From positions 186,001 through 250,000 of the forward strand of contig NZ_JAHDTI010000009.1 of NCBI RefSeq assembly GCF_018531495.1: a stretch of 64,000 nucleotides of DNA, read 5' to 3'. The DNA is from Nonomuraea sediminis. GTDB lineage: Bacteria; Actinomycetota; Actinomycetes; Streptosporangiales; Streptosporangiaceae. The position numbers were made by a program, and so were the translations under genes. This document shows positions 24,524 through 33,699 of the stretch, in pieces (the stretch's first letter is position 1; each line of letters starts with the position of its first letter). Below the pieces are notes generated by a model. That model saw only the letters and a program-made list of their open reading frames with translations. It did not search any database and was not told where the DNA came from.

Positions 24524-24601
24524 CTAGATCGATCCGCAACGCTTCGCGCACAGGGTACGGTTTACCTATAAAGTCAGTAGGAAATAGAGGGAGGTGTGGC
24601 C

Positions 24602-25462
24602 TTGAGCATCGATGTGCATCAGCACCTGTGGACGCCCGAGTTCGTCGACGCGCTACGCCGCCGCACGTCCCCGCCCTACCTCGACGGCTGGACGCTCCAC
24701 CTCGACGGCGAGCCGCCCTACGAGGTGAACCCGGCCGACCACGCCGACAGGGAAACCACGGGCCTGGAGCTGGCACTGGTGTCGCTGTCCAGCCCGCTGG
24801 GCATCGAGTTCCTGCCGCCGGAGGAGGCCTGGCCGCTCATCGACGCCTACCACGAGGGCGCGCTGAAGCTCCCCGAGCCGTACGGCGCCTGGGCGGCCAC
24901 CTGCCACAGCCGGCCCGACCCCGACCGCCTCGCCGAGGACCTGGACCGCGGCTTCGCCGGCCTCCAGATCCCGGCCACGGCCATCCACCAGGACGAACTC
25001 CTCGAAGTCCTGACAAGTCGGGACAAGCCGTTGTTCGTGCATCCGGGGGCCGCGGACCACGAGAAGTCCAGGCCCGGCTGGTGGCCCGCCGTGGTCCCCT
25101 ACGTCCAGCAGATGCACCAGGCCTGGTACCACTTCCAGGCCGAGATCAGGCCCAGGCACCCCGGGCTGAGGGTCTGCTTCGCCCTGCTGGCCGGCCTGGC
25201 CCCGCTGCACTCCGAGCGCCTGATCACTCGCGGCGGCGACTCCCGCGGCCTGGTCGACACCGACTGCTTCGTGGAGACCTCCTCCTACGGCCCGCGCGCG
25301 ATCGACGCGATCGTCCGCGAGCTCGGCATCGACGTCGTCGTCAACGGCTCCGATGCCCCCTACGCCACGGCCCCCGATCCCGGGCTCGGCGCGGCCGCCG
25401 GCCACGCCATCCGGGTGACCAACCCCCGTCGTCTACTCGGCAGAAAGGAGATTCGTCCGTGA
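24602..25462 (+). CDS. Amidohydrolase-family protein
   Basis: 286 residues. Amidohydrolase superfamily, TIM-barrel: metal motif DVHQHLW at the N-terminus, then FVHPGAADH, and a late NGSDAPYATAPDPG carrying the catalytic Asp. Related to the metal-dependent hydrolases that act on small cyclic or carboxylated substrates (amidohydrolase_2 group). Substrate unknown. TTG at 24602 is chosen because GGGAGG sits 7 bases before it; a GTG at 24596 is too close to that site. Its stop overlaps the downstream gene as GTGA. Confidence 0.75.
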   Translation: MSIDVHQHLWTPEFVDALRRRTSPPYLDGWTLHLDGEPPYEVNPADHADRETTGLELALVSLSSPLGIEFLPPEEAWPLIDAYHEGALKLPEPYGAWAATCHSRPDPDRLAEDLDRGFAGLQIPATAIHQDELLEVLTSRDKPLFVHPGAADHEKSRPGWWPAVVPYVQQMHQAWYHFQAEIRPRHPGLRVCFALLAGLAPLHSERLITRGGDSRGLVDTDCFVETSSYGPRAIDAIVRELGIDVVVNGSDAPYATAPDPGLGAAAGHAIRVTNPRRLLGRKEIRP

Positions 25463-25971
25463 GCCAAGAGATCCAGGCCAGGCTCCCCGAACGCACCCTC
25501 GACAGGCGCGAGCTGTGTCAGCTGGTCGACGAGCTGGCAGCCAACCCTGACGAGTGGCGGAGCCAGATCGAGTTTCCCGAGGACGGGGGAAGGCACTACG
25601 CCTCGCTCTACCGTGACGCCTACGTCGACGTCTGGCTGCTGTGCTGGCGTCCGGAGGACGACACGGGCTGGCACGACCACGACATCTCCTCCGGCGCGGT
25701 GCACGTGGTCCAGGGCGCGCTGCTCGAGTGCAACCCGCGCATCGGCGGCAAGCACCTGGAGACGGTGGTGACCGAGGGGCAGTCGTTCCACTTCGGCCCC
25801 GACCACATCCACCGGCTGAACGGCGCCGTCGACAGCAGCGTGTCGATCCACGCCTACTCGCCGCCGCTGTGGCGGCTGGGCCAGTACTCCATCGAGGACT
25901 CCGGCGTGATGCGCCGCGTCTCGGTGAGCTACGCCGACGAGCTCAGGCCGATGGACGAGGCCGTGGCCTGA
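25459..25971 (+). CDS. Cysteine dioxygenase family protein
   Basis: 170 residues, cupin fold. GWHDHDISSGAVHVVQGALLE provides two His ligands and FHFGPDHIHRLNG the third, as in type I cysteine dioxygenases, which oxidise cysteine or related thiols to sulfinates with iron and O2. The conserved cross-link Tyr region reads SVSIHAYSPPL. Translationally coupled to the amidohydrolase and under the same LacI operators, which hints at a small thiol or amide substrate rather than housekeeping cysteine breakdown. AAAGGAG precedes GTG. Confidence 0.82.
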   Translation: MSQEIQARLPERTLDRRELCQLVDELAANPDEWRSQIEFPEDGGRHYASLYRDAYVDVWLLCWRPEDDTGWHDHDISSGAVHVVQGALLECNPRIGGKHLETVVTEGQSFHFGPDHIHRLNGAVDSSVSIHAYSPPLWRLGQYSIEDSGVMRRVSVSYADELRPMDEAVA

Positions 25972-26605
25972 GCACGCAGCAACTTCCGCAGGGCTCGACG
26001 TCCGGCAGCGCGATCCACAGACAGCAGGTCCTGCGGAAGTAGTCCTCGCCGAAGGGCTCGACCAGCCCGTCCACCGGCTCGCCGATCTCCCGCAGCAGCG
26101 CCATGTAGTCGCCGCGGACGATCTGCGTCAGCGGGTGGGCGAACGCCTCGGCGGTCGAGCCCCACAGGGTCCGCTCCCCCACCCGGTACCGGCGGCTGAT
26201 CACCCGCACCAGCGGCTCCTCGGACTCGATCAGCGCGTCCCGGATGTCCCTGGCGGTCCCCCACGTCAGCGAGGTGGCCGCCACTGTCACCCCGGCGCCC
26301 GACACCTTGAAGTACGTGTCCCGAAATTTCGGGATCGGGATTCGCCCGTCCAGGGCCCACCCCAGCGCCATCGGCAGGACGTGCCAGTAGGTGTAGGTCT
26401 TCCAGAACAGCGCCGCGCCCACGTGCGCCGGCGCGCCCCACCGCGCCGCCGTCTCGTCCACCAGCTCTTCCAGCAGCGTGTACGGCTCCCGCACCAGCGA
26501 GCCCGCCGGGGTCCACCCCTCCGTGGAGGTGATCACGAGCTCGGGCTCGACCCCGATGACCCCGCCCCGCGAGGCGGCAAGCCGTTCGAGGACGTCAGTG
26601 AGCAT
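25943..26605 (-). CDS. FhuF-like siderophore-iron reductase ([2Fe-2S])
   Basis: 220 residues. C-terminal cysteine cluster RRTCCLWIALPDVEPCGSCC is the FhuF pattern C-C-x10-C-x2-C (with one extra Cys) that binds a 2Fe-2S centre; the middle resembles ferric iron reductase FhuF (VGAALFWKTYTYWHVLPMALGWAL). It would release iron from ferric siderophores in the cytoplasm. No siderophore biosynthesis or uptake gene is close. The 3' end overlaps the convergent dioxygenase gene by 29 bases; its start overlaps the upstream MFS gene. Confidence 0.82.
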   Translation of the reverse strand: MLTDVLERLAASRGGVIGVEPELVITSTEGWTPAGSLVREPYTLLEELVDETAARWGAPAHVGAALFWKTYTYWHVLPMALGWALDGRIPIPKFRDTYFKVSGAGVTVAATSLTWGTARDIRDALIESEEPLVRVISRRYRVGERTLWGSTAEAFAHPLTQIVRGDYMALLREIGEPVDGLVEPFGEDYFRRTCCLWIALPDVEPCGSCCVLRPRPRPSA

Positions 26606-27755
26606 GCTGCCCCCTTCCCGCGAGCCAGCCGACGGTCAGCTGCACCACCAGGATGCCGAGCCCGGTGAGCAGCGGCACGCTCCACCCACCTGACGCCTGC
26701 CGCAGCGCGCCGAAGAGCACCGGCCCGAGCGCGGCCAGCACGTATCCGACCGACTGCGCCACCGCCGACAGCGCGGTCACCGCCGCGGGATCGGGCGCCC
26801 GCAACGTGATCAGCAGCAGCGCCAGCCCGAACGCCGCCCCCTGCCCCACGCCGAGCACGATCATCCACAGCCAGGGCATGGACGCGGGCGCGAGCAGCAG
26901 GCCGAGGTAGCCGGCCATGGTGAACCCGACCGCCGCCGCGACGTAGCCGGACTGCGCACGCCGCCGCCCGGCCAGCACCGGCACCACGAACGTGGCCACC
27001 ACCTGCACCAGGGTAGTCATGCTCAGCAGGTAGCCCGCCTGGTCGGCCGGGATCCCCGCCTCCAGGAAGATCGTCGGCAGCCAGGCCAGGATGACGTAGA
27101 ACGTCAGCGACTGCAGGCCCATGAGCCCGGTCACGTACCAGGTGACGCGGTTGCGCAGCACCATGCCGAACGGGCGCGGACCGTTCTGCCCGCCCGCCTG
27201 CCTGCCCAGGGCCTGCGGGAGCCAGACGAGCGCGGCCACCACCGCGGGCACCGCGACCAGGGCGGTGACGCCGCGCCAGCCGTACCCGGTGGCCCGCTCG
27301 AGCGGGATCATCAGGGCGGAGGCCGTCGCCGCGCCGGTCGCGGCACAGGCGCTGTAGAGGCCGGTGAACAGGCTGGCGCGGCTCGGGAAGTGCTGCTTGA
27401 CCAGGCCCGGCATGGAGACGTTCATGACCGCGATGGCGGTGGCGGCCACGGCGGCCCCGCCGTACAGCGCGAGGACGCCGTCGAATGCGCGCAGCGTGAT
27501 GCCGATCGCGAGCACGACCAGTCCCACCAGGAGGGTGCGGTCGAGGCCGATCCGGCGGGCGAGGACGGGGGCGAGCGGGCCGAAAACGCCCAGGCACACG
27601 ATCATCACCGTGGTGATCGCACCGCCGCCCGCGGGGGTCAGGCCGACATCCCGCATGATCTCGTCGAGCAGCGGGGAGAGGCCCGCGATGGCCGGGCGGA
27701 GGTTCAGCGCGGCGAGCACGAATCCGGCGACGAGCAGTGCGGATCTCAGCGACAT
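26595..27755 (-). CDS. MFS transporter, CynX/NimT-like
   Basis: 386 residues, 12 membrane segments. The opening ALNLRPAIAGLSPLLDEIMRDVGLTPAGGGAITTVMIVCLGVFGPLAPVLARRIG is characteristic of the CynX/NimT (cyanate/nitroimidazole) group of major facilitator transporters. Substrate unknown. ATG at 27755 with AGGAG upstream. It overlaps the fhuF-like gene by 11 bases, so both are likely one transcript. Divergent from the LacI gene at 27824, with the palindrome at 27781-27794 between them. Confidence 0.85.
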   Translation of the reverse strand: MSLRSALLVAGFVLAALNLRPAIAGLSPLLDEIMRDVGLTPAGGGAITTVMIVCLGVFGPLAPVLARRIGLDRTLLVGLVVLAIGITLRAFDGVLALYGGAAVAATAIAVMNVSMPGLVKQHFPSRASLFTGLYSACAATGAATASALMIPLERATGYGWRGVTALVAVPAVVAALVWLPQALGRQAGGQNGPRPFGMVLRNRVTWYVTGLMGLQSLTFYVILAWLPTIFLEAGIPADQAGYLLSMTTLVQVVATFVVPVLAGRRRAQSGYVAAAVGFTMAGYLGLLLAPASMPWLWMIVLGVGQGAAFGLALLLITLRAPDPAAVTALSAVAQSVGYVLAALGPVLFGALRQASGGWSVPLLTGLGILVVQLTVGWLAGRGQHAH

Positions 27756-27780
27756 AGGGCTCCTACTCTCCCATAGGCGC

Positions 27781-27794
27781 TGACAACGTTGTCT
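27781..27794. promoter_or_regulatory. LacI operator TGACAACGTTGTCT
   Basis: Perfect 12-bp palindrome GACAACGTTGTC (27782-27793) between the MFS gene and the LacI gene. The same sequence, extended to 14 bp, lies upstream of the sugar-binding lipoprotein gene at 45549-45562. Confidence 0.82.
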
Positions 27795-27823
27795 ACGGGC
27801 TCGACTTGGGAAATGATCGAAGC

Positions 27824-28804
27824 GTGAGACCCACGATGAAGGACGTCGCCTCGGCCGCAGGGGTGGCACTCAAGACCGTCTCGCGCGTCGTCAACGGCGA
27901 GCCGGGCGTCAACCCCGCCACCGCGGAACGCGTGCGCGAGGCCATCGAGCAGCTCGGCTACAGCCGCAACGAGAGTGCCAGGGTACTGCGCAGGGGCAGG
28001 ACGGCGACCATCGGCCTGGTCATCGAGGACGTGGCCGACCCGTTCTACTCCGGGCTGAGCAGGGCCGTGGAGGACGTCGCGATCGAGCACGGCTGCCTGC
28101 TGCTCAGCGGCTCCTCGGGAGAGGAGCCCGAGCGGGAGCGGGAGCTGGTGCTCACGTTCTGCGCCCGCAGGGTGGACGGCCTCATCGTGGTGCCCGCCGG
28201 CGACGACCACTCCTACCTGCGGCCCGAGCTGGAGGCCGGGACGCCGGCGGTGTTCGTCGACCGGCCGCCCGGGCCCGGGATCGAGGCCGACACGGTGCTG
28301 GCCGACAACGCTGACGGCGCCAGGCAGGCGATCGCCCACCTGAGGAGGAGCGGCCACCGGCGCATCGCGTTCCTCGGCGACCACCCGTCCATCTTCACCG
28401 CGGCCGAGCGGCTGCGCGGCTACCGGGCGACGCTCGGCGAGCTGTTCGACGAGCGGCTGGTGTCGATGCGGGCTCCGGACCTGGACACCGTACGGGCCGA
28501 TCTGGAGTGCATGTTCGCACTGGAGGATCCGCCGACGGCGGTGTTCACCGGCAACGGGCGGCTCACCGTGACCGCGCTGCGCGCGCTCAAGGGGAGGCCG
28601 ATGGCGCTGGTCGGGTTCGACGACTTCGAGCTGGCCGACCTGCTCGATCCCGGCGTCACCGTGGTGGCGCAGGATCCGTCGGGGCTGGGCAGGGTGGCGG
28701 CGGAGCTGCTGTTCCGCAGGCTGTCGGGCGACAGCGGGCCCGCCGAGCACGTCCAGCTGCCCGTGGAGCTCATCGCGCGAGGCTCGGGCGAGCTTCCGGC
28801 CTGA
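27824..28804 (+). CDS. LacI-family transcriptional regulator
   Basis: 326 residues. HTH PTMKDVASAAGVALKTVSRVVNGEPGVNPATAERVREAIEQLGY; effector domain with ATIGLVIEDVADPFYSGLSRAVEDVA, RRVDGLIVVPA, HRRIAFLGD and a truncated-looking PTAVFTGNGRLTVTALRAL in place of the longer usual segment. GTG at 27824 or ATG at 27836. The operator upstream and its twin at 45549 suggest it controls itself and the distant MalEFG-type importer; the ligand would then be the imported sugar. Confidence 0.9.
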   Translation: MRPTMKDVASAAGVALKTVSRVVNGEPGVNPATAERVREAIEQLGYSRNESARVLRRGRTATIGLVIEDVADPFYSGLSRAVEDVAIEHGCLLLSGSSGEEPERERELVLTFCARRVDGLIVVPAGDDHSYLRPELEAGTPAVFVDRPPGPGIEADTVLADNADGARQAIAHLRRSGHRRIAFLGDHPSIFTAAERLRGYRATLGELFDERLVSMRAPDLDTVRADLECMFALEDPPTAVFTGNGRLTVTALRALKGRPMALVGFDDFELADLLDPGVTVVAQDPSGLGRVAAELLFRRLSGDSGPAEHVQLPVELIARGSGELPA

Positions 28805-29969
28805 GCACCGGCCCCAGGGCGAGTGCCACCAGGACCCCTGCCACGCCGGCCGCCACGATCGCCGGGCCGGGCCCGATCGCCTGGCCGAGCGCGCCGATCA
28901 GGGCGCCGCCGACGGCCTGGCCGCTCATGAGTCCTGCCGACTGCAGGCCGAACGCCTGGCCGCGCACGTCCTCCGGCACGGCGTCCACGAAGCGCCGCTG
29001 GATCCCGAGCTGGTAGGACAGCCCGGCGGCCGCGAGCGCGCTCAGCACCGCGGCCCACGCGATGCCCGGCGCGGCCGCGAAGCCGAGCAGCGGTATCCCG
29101 ATCAACGCCGCCAGCGGCCACGACAGCCGTTCCCGCCACGGCGGCGTGGCGAAGCGGCCCACCGAGAACTCCCCCACGGCCATCCCGCCCGCCGCCGCCG
29201 CGAGCACGACCCCCGCCTGTCCCTGCCCGCCCAGGTAGGGCACGACCATCGACTCGGCCCCCGCCAGGCACATCGACGGCAGCCACCCGGCGAGCAGCAG
29301 CCCGCGCACCCGCGGGTCGCCCAGCAGCCTGCCGTTCACCCGCAGCGTCGTCCGCACGGCACCCCGCCTCGCGGAGCCTCTGGCCTTCCTGTACGGCAGG
29401 CCGAATCTCAGCACCAGCGCGGCCGCCGCGGAGAGCCCGGCGGTGATCGCCAGCGCGCCGTGCGGCCCGGTGACGGCCAGGAACGTGCCGCCCACGGCCA
29501 GCCCGGCGATCTGGGAGCCCGCCGAGGTGACCCCGAGCAGCGACCGCCCGAGCACGAACGCGTCGCCGGGCAGCACGTCCGGCAGCATCGCGCTGCGCAC
29601 CGCGCCGAACACCGGCGAGAACAGCCCGGTGACCAGGACGAGCGCGAGCATCGCCGAGACCGGCATCCCGCCGTAGGCGAGCAGCAGGCACACCACGACC
29701 CGCACCAGCTCGCCCGCCACCATCACGCCCCGCGGCGGCAGCCGGTCGGCCAGCGACAGCAGGAACATGCCGCCGAAGATGTAGGGCAACCAGCCCACCA
29801 TGTAGGCGGCCGCCGACAGGCCGGGTGAGCCCGTCTGGGCGTACACCAGCACCGACAGCGCCAGCATCTTGATCGAATCGCCCACGATCAGCAGCGCGTA
29901 GCTGCCGAACAGCACCTTGAACTCCCTGACCGCGAAGACCTCGCGGAAGGTGGCACCTTTCACCGTCAC
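28770..29969 (-). CDS. MFS transporter (exporter type)
   Basis: About 399 residues, 12 membrane segments; opening TFREVFAVREFKVLFGSYALLIVGDSIKMLALSVLVY and ADRLPPRGVMVAGELVRVV are typical of MFS multidrug-type exporters. Start uncertain: GTG 29969 or 29963. The 3' end overlaps the convergent LacI gene by 35 bases. Divergent from an ArsR-type regulator, a common arrangement for an exporter and its repressor. Confidence 0.82.
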   Translation of the reverse strand: MTVKGATFREVFAVREFKVLFGSYALLIVGDSIKMLALSVLVYAQTGSPGLSAAAYMVGWLPYIFGGMFLLSLADRLPPRGVMVAGELVRVVVCLLLAYGGMPVSAMLALVLVTGLFSPVFGAVRSAMLPDVLPGDAFVLGRSLLGVTSAGSQIAGLAVGGTFLAVTGPHGALAITAGLSAAAALVLRFGLPYRKARGSARRGAVRTTLRVNGRLLGDPRVRGLLLAGWLPSMCLAGAESMVVPYLGGQGQAGVVLAAAAGGMAVGEFSVGRFATPPWRERLSWPLAALIGIPLLGFAAAPGIAWAAVLSALAAAGLSYQLGIQRRFVDAVPEDVRGQAFGLQSAGLMSGQAVGGALIGALGQAIGPGPAIVAAGVAGVLVALALGPVLRPEARPSLAR

Positions 29970-30009
29970 GCGGACGATGGTCGGTCGGCACTCCTTCCTG
30001 GGCCAATCC

Positions 30010-30025
30010 TTCGGATATAACCGAA
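30010..30025. promoter_or_regulatory. Interrupted palindrome TTCGG-N6-CCGAA
   Basis: TTCGGATATAACCGAA directly upstream of the GTG of the ArsR-type gene, with AT-rich centre that could include the -10 element. Candidate operator for that regulator, in the divergent gap with the MFS gene. Confidence 0.6.
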
Positions 30026-30027
30026 AC

Positions 30028-31005
30028 GTGCTGAGGATCGAGGTGACCCCGCAGGACGTCGTCGCCAGCCGGTTCGCCATCTCGCCGCTGATCGAGACCA
30101 TGCACGCCCAGTGGGTGCTCGACGGGCGGGTCGGGCCCGGGGTCCTGCGCGCCTGGGCGGATCGCTGGCGGCAGCCGTACCTGAGGCTGCTCGAGGGGCA
30201 TCCGGCGCTGCGGGCCGTGCTGACGATCACGGGGAACCTGGGCTCCGCGAACGTAGACTTCATCGCGCCGCCGCCTGCCGGGCTGAGCGTGCCGTTCGAG
30301 CGGGAGCTGGCCGCGATGCGGGCCACGCCGCCCGCGCAGGCGCGCGCCGAGGTCGCCAAGGTGCTGTCCGCGCTCCCGCCGGTGCCGGGCTGGATCAGGG
30401 ACCTGCTGCTCGGGCCCGACGCGGTGCGGCTGCTCGCCGACGCCTACGAGGCGCTCTGGACGGAGATCGTCGCCGCCGAGTGGCCGCGCTTCCGCGCGAT
30501 TCTGGAGCGGGAGGTGGTGCACAGGGCCGGGCAGCTGGCCACCTACGGCTGGGCCGTCGCGCTCGACGACCTGCATCCGCGGGTGCGCTGGGATCCCGAA
30601 GGGTTCGTCGAATGCCAGATGCTCAGCCTGACCGACCGCACCCACCGGCTCGGCGGGCGCGGGCTGCTGTTCCTGCCTTCGGTGTTCTGCCACAGCCTCG
30701 GCACCTACCTGGAGGACGCCTGGCCGTACGCACTGGTCTATCCCGCACGCGGCGTCGCGGCCGAGATCCCCGCGCCGGCCGCTGGGCTGGCCACGCTGAT
30801 CGGGCGCACACGGGCGCGCATCCTCACGGAGCTGGCGGCGCCCGCCACGACGACGCACCTGGCGGGGCTGCTCGGGCTCAGCCTCGGCACCACGGGCGGC
30901 CACCTGGCCGCACTGCGCAACGCCGGCCTGATCACCGGCTCCCGCTCCTCCCGCCACGTCCTCTACACCCGCACGCCGCTGGGAGATGCCCTGGTCGAGG
31001 CTTGA
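30028..31005 (+). CDS. ArsR-family regulator with DUF5937-like N-terminal domain
   Basis: 325 residues. The N-terminal 240 residues (DVVASRFAISPLIETMHAQWVL, then WLPGWI-like PPVPGWIRDLL, RWDPEGFVECQ, GLLFLPSVF) match the ligand-domain type often fused to ArsR in actinomycetes. The last 85 residues form a winged helix (RARILTELAAPATTTHLAGLLGLSLGTTGGHLAALRNAGLITGSRSSRHVLYTRTPLG). No metal-binding cysteines are visible. GTG at 30028 follows the palindrome immediately, so the transcript may be leaderless. Likely represses the divergent MFS gene. Confidence 0.85.
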   Translation: MLRIEVTPQDVVASRFAISPLIETMHAQWVLDGRVGPGVLRAWADRWRQPYLRLLEGHPALRAVLTITGNLGSANVDFIAPPPAGLSVPFERELAAMRATPPAQARAEVAKVLSALPPVPGWIRDLLLGPDAVRLLADAYEALWTEIVAAEWPRFRAILEREVVHRAGQLATYGWAVALDDLHPRVRWDPEGFVECQMLSLTDRTHRLGGRGLLFLPSVFCHSLGTYLEDAWPYALVYPARGVAAEIPAPAAGLATLIGRTRARILTELAAPATTTHLAGLLGLSLGTTGGHLAALRNAGLITGSRSSRHVLYTRTPLGDALVEA

Positions 31006-31355
31006 TCTTCTGGTACGGCGGGCCGCCGCCACCGTCCGCCCTCCGTACTTCGGCTGAGGGCCCGTGACCGGCGCTTCTGGCGAGTCGGGGATTCCTTCTC
31101 GCCGCCACGACACTTCGGATCGCGGGCACCACGGTCTCGGGTGGCCCGCCGTACAAGGGCGCCGACTTTCGCCGACCCTCCCGGGGCCCGGGGGTTCCTC
31201 GGAGGTCCCAGCCCGGGACTGGTGTCCTGGAAGGGGGTTGGGGATGGGTCGCGCTGGACGCGTGGAGTGCCTAGCCTTTCCCTCGGAGGCACGAGGGTAT
31301 AGTCGTTGCGCATCCGTTCTGCACAAGTGTTCACGGGACCAGGGAGGCGCGCGCC
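31006..31355. other. Intergenic region before the SorC gene
   Basis: 350 bases. It contains two inverted copies of the dispersed 12-mer GTACGGCGGGCC (31013-31024 forward, 31143-31154 reverse), which could end the ArsR transcript. Near the right end is a -10-like TATAGT (31299-31304) followed by the SorC-type element at 31316-31335. No gene seen. Confidence 0.5.
31316..31335 (+). promoter_or_regulatory. Candidate SorC operator at its own promoter
   Basis: gttctgcacaagtgttcacg, 20 bases upstream of the SorC ATG. Its reverse complement matches 16 of 20 positions of the element at 34719-34738 in front of the sugar transport and kinase operon. Confidence 0.5.
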
Positions 31356-32306
31356 ATGACCGACGCCATACAGGAGGCCCGGTTCCCGCAGGAGCTGATG
31401 TACGCGGCCGCCTCCCAGTACTACCTGGAGGACGCCACCCAGGCCGACATCGCCAAGCGGCTGGGCGTGAGCCGCGCGACCGTGAGCCGCCTGCTGACCG
31501 AGGCGCGCAGGCAGGGCATCGTCGAGATCCGCGTGCATCGCCCCGCCACCTTGGAGGAGGGCCCGCTGGCCGCCCAGGTGGCCGACGCCCTGCGGATCCA
31601 GCGCGTCTTCCTGGTGCCGAAGGTCAGCGGCCCGGCACTCGGACCGTGGCTGGCCCCCGGGCTGGCCAGGGCGCTGGCCGCGGTGGGCCTGGAGGCGGGC
31701 GACGTGGTGCTGGTCTCCTCGGGCAGCACCGTCTACGAGTGCGCCCGTGAGGGCCTCGGCCGCTTCCCCGGCGTCACGATCGCGCCGGCCGTGGGCGGGC
31801 AGGAGGAGCCGCAACCCTGGTTCCAGACCAACGAGACCACCCGCATCCTGGCCGAACGCCTCGGCGGCGTCCCCAGCTACCTCTACGCGCCCGCCCTGCC
31901 GGGGCCCGAGCTGTTCAGCTCGCTGCAGCACGAGCCCTCGGTCCGCCGCGTCATGGACCTGTGGGCGCACGCCAAGTGCGCCATCGTCGGCGTCGGCTCG
32001 GCCCCGCTGATGCGCCAGGTGGTGCCCGCCTTCGTGCCCCGCGAGGCGCCCAGCCTGCGCCAGGCGGTCGGCGACGTCTGCTCCCGCTTCTACGACCGCA
32101 ACGGCGACCCGGTGGAGTACCCGGGCAGCGAACGCCTGGTGGCCACGGGCCTGGAGGAACTGCGCCGCATCCCCGCCTCCATCGCGGTGGCGGTGGGCGG
32201 CGAGAAGATCACCTCCATCATCGCCGCCGCCAGGGGCGGCTACTTCAACCAGCTCGTGACCGACGCCACCACCGCCGAATCCCTCCTGGCCGCCGCCCAC
32301 CCCTGA
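31356..32306 (+). CDS. SorC/DeoR-type sugar-binding transcriptional regulator
   Basis: 316 residues. N-terminal HTH (YYLEDATQADIAKRLGVSRATVSRLLTEARRQGIVEIRVH) and a SorC sugar-phosphate-binding domain (DVVLVSSGSTVYECAREGL, TIAPAVGGQE, YLYAPALPG, AKCAIVGVGSAP, GDVCSRFYD, ASIAVAVGGEKITSIIAAARGGYFNQLVTDATTAESLL). Members respond to phosphorylated sugars or polyols. The nearest matching pathway is the FGGY kinase operon 2.5 kb downstream, and a shared promoter element supports that link. AGGGAGG precedes ATG. Confidence 0.92.
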   Translation: MTDAIQEARFPQELMYAAASQYYLEDATQADIAKRLGVSRATVSRLLTEARRQGIVEIRVHRPATLEEGPLAAQVADALRIQRVFLVPKVSGPALGPWLAPGLARALAAVGLEAGDVVLVSSGSTVYECAREGLGRFPGVTIAPAVGGQEEPQPWFQTNETTRILAERLGGVPSYLYAPALPGPELFSSLQHEPSVRRVMDLWAHAKCAIVGVGSAPLMRQVVPAFVPREAPSLRQAVGDVCSRFYDRNGDPVEYPGSERLVATGLEELRRIPASIAVAVGGEKITSIIAAARGGYFNQLVTDATTAESLLAAAHP

Positions 32307-32337
32307 TCCTGTCGGTGTCGGCGGCTACCTTTGCCGC

Positions 32338-33699
32338 GTGTACCTGATCTACCGGTCGTGGGAATCGCCCCTGGGCAAGGTGGTCCGCCACCTGCCACAG
32401 CCGACCGTCCTGGGCTGGATCCGCGACCTGTGGGGCAAGGGCACCTACGAGCACCTCGTCGACCTCCTCGGCGTCGCCGTCTACGGGCTCGACCACCTGC
32501 TGATGAGCGGCGGCCCACCTCCGGCGAGCATGGATGAGCTACGCGCCCTGGCCCGCACCTGGCTGTCGGAGTCCATCCAGTGCAACGTCGACGACCACAG
32601 CTTGCGCGGCCTGGCCTACGGCCTCGACCACGAGGTCGCCTACTACCTGGTCGACGACGCCGCAGCCGCCGCCGACCCGTCCCGCTGGTCCTTCCCCCTC
32701 CACGACGGCCCGTTACCCGACGCCTCTGGTCCCACAGGCTCCTTCACCCCACCTGTCACCCCGATCGAGCTCACGCGCCGCTCCGGCGAGGGGACGACGT
32801 ACGCGGTCATCCTGGCGTGCAAGGCCCGGCACGACAGCATCGGCTGGTCCAACCCCCACACCTTCTCCGGCGTACGGCTGGCCGAGCTGGGCACCGTGCT
32901 ACGCGAAACCGAGGACTCCGACGACTGGCCCGTGGAGCTGCGCGTCCTGCGTGCCCTGGTGGGGCCGGGCGAGAGCGGCATCGGTGACGCCCTCGAGCGC
33001 GCCAACCTGTGGCCCGACTACACAGAACCCTGTGACGAGATCCCGCGCTCTCACGAGAGCGCGTTGCGCCTGATCGACGGGGCCGCACTGTCGCCGTACC
33101 GGTATCTGGAGCGATCGGTCGTCCGAAAGGACGAGCACGTGGCATATCTGTGGATCAGCACCTGGCGCGACTACTTCGACCAGTGGTTCTTCTTCGACGA
33201 CGTCTGGGCCGACGCACATCCCGACCTTGCGGCATCGCTGGTCCACTACGGCTACCACTGGGATCCGGGATGCGCGCGGCATCACAACTTCCTGACCCCG
33301 TGCAACGACAACCGCGTGCTGTATGTCGCCGTGCTCGGGGATGACGGCGAGGTGACGGCCCGCCCGGCGGTGGCCGGTGACGAGCGGGCTGTGTGGCGGA
33401 TGGTCGGCCGCCTGTGGGAACCGGTGGGCGAGGAGCGACCGGGAGACGTGATCGCCAGGGTGGAGATCATGATGCATGACCCGGATGACAGCGCGTTCGC
33501 CTTCGGCGACGTCGACCTGACGCTCACGCGGGGCAGGCCGCAGGTGGCGGTCGCGCTGGGGCGGCGGATCCGGGGCGACCTGCGCGCGGCGGGCATCACG
33601 CACGCGGCGGGCTGGATTCCGGATCGTGGGCCGAACTGCCGGGCGCTGGTGCGGGCGCTTCGCACGGACACGGCGAGGCGTCCCCGGCGGGGAGTGTGA
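32338..33699 (+). CDS. Hypothetical protein
   Basis: 453 residues, soluble, no domain recognised. Notable parts: the opening MYLIYRSWESPLGKVVRHLP, aromatic-rich WRDYFDQWFFFDDVWADAHPDLAASLVHYGYHWDPGC, and a basic C-terminus. Many acidic and tryptophan residues. GTG start, 31 bases after the SorC stop. Whether it is functionally tied to the regulator is unknown. Codon use looks normal for the window, so it is very likely a real gene. Confidence 0.7.
   Translation: MYLIYRSWESPLGKVVRHLPQPTVLGWIRDLWGKGTYEHLVDLLGVAVYGLDHLLMSGGPPPASMDELRALARTWLSESIQCNVDDHSLRGLAYGLDHEVAYYLVDDAAAAADPSRWSFPLHDGPLPDASGPTGSFTPPVTPIELTRRSGEGTTYAVILACKARHDSIGWSNPHTFSGVRLAELGTVLRETEDSDDWPVELRVLRALVGPGESGIGDALERANLWPDYTEPCDEIPRSHESALRLIDGAALSPYRYLERSVVRKDEHVAYLWISTWRDYFDQWFFFDDVWADAHPDLAASLVHYGYHWDPGCARHHNFLTPCNDNRVLYVAVLGDDGEVTARPAVAGDERAVWRMVGRLWEPVGEERPGDVIARVEIMMHDPDDSAFAFGDVDLTLTRGRPQVAVALGRRIRGDLRAAGITHAAGWIPDRGPNCRALVRALRTDTARRPRRGV

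Noticed and set aside
29963..30359. N-terminal extension of the MFS gene to 30359
   Set aside because: The extended part is antisense to the ArsR-type gene, is not membrane-like, and the family's N-terminus matches the GTG at 29963-29969.
31064..31750. Plus-strand frame overlapping the SorC gene
   Set aside because: It runs out of frame through the SorC coding region and its translation is Arg/Gly-rich without a domain.
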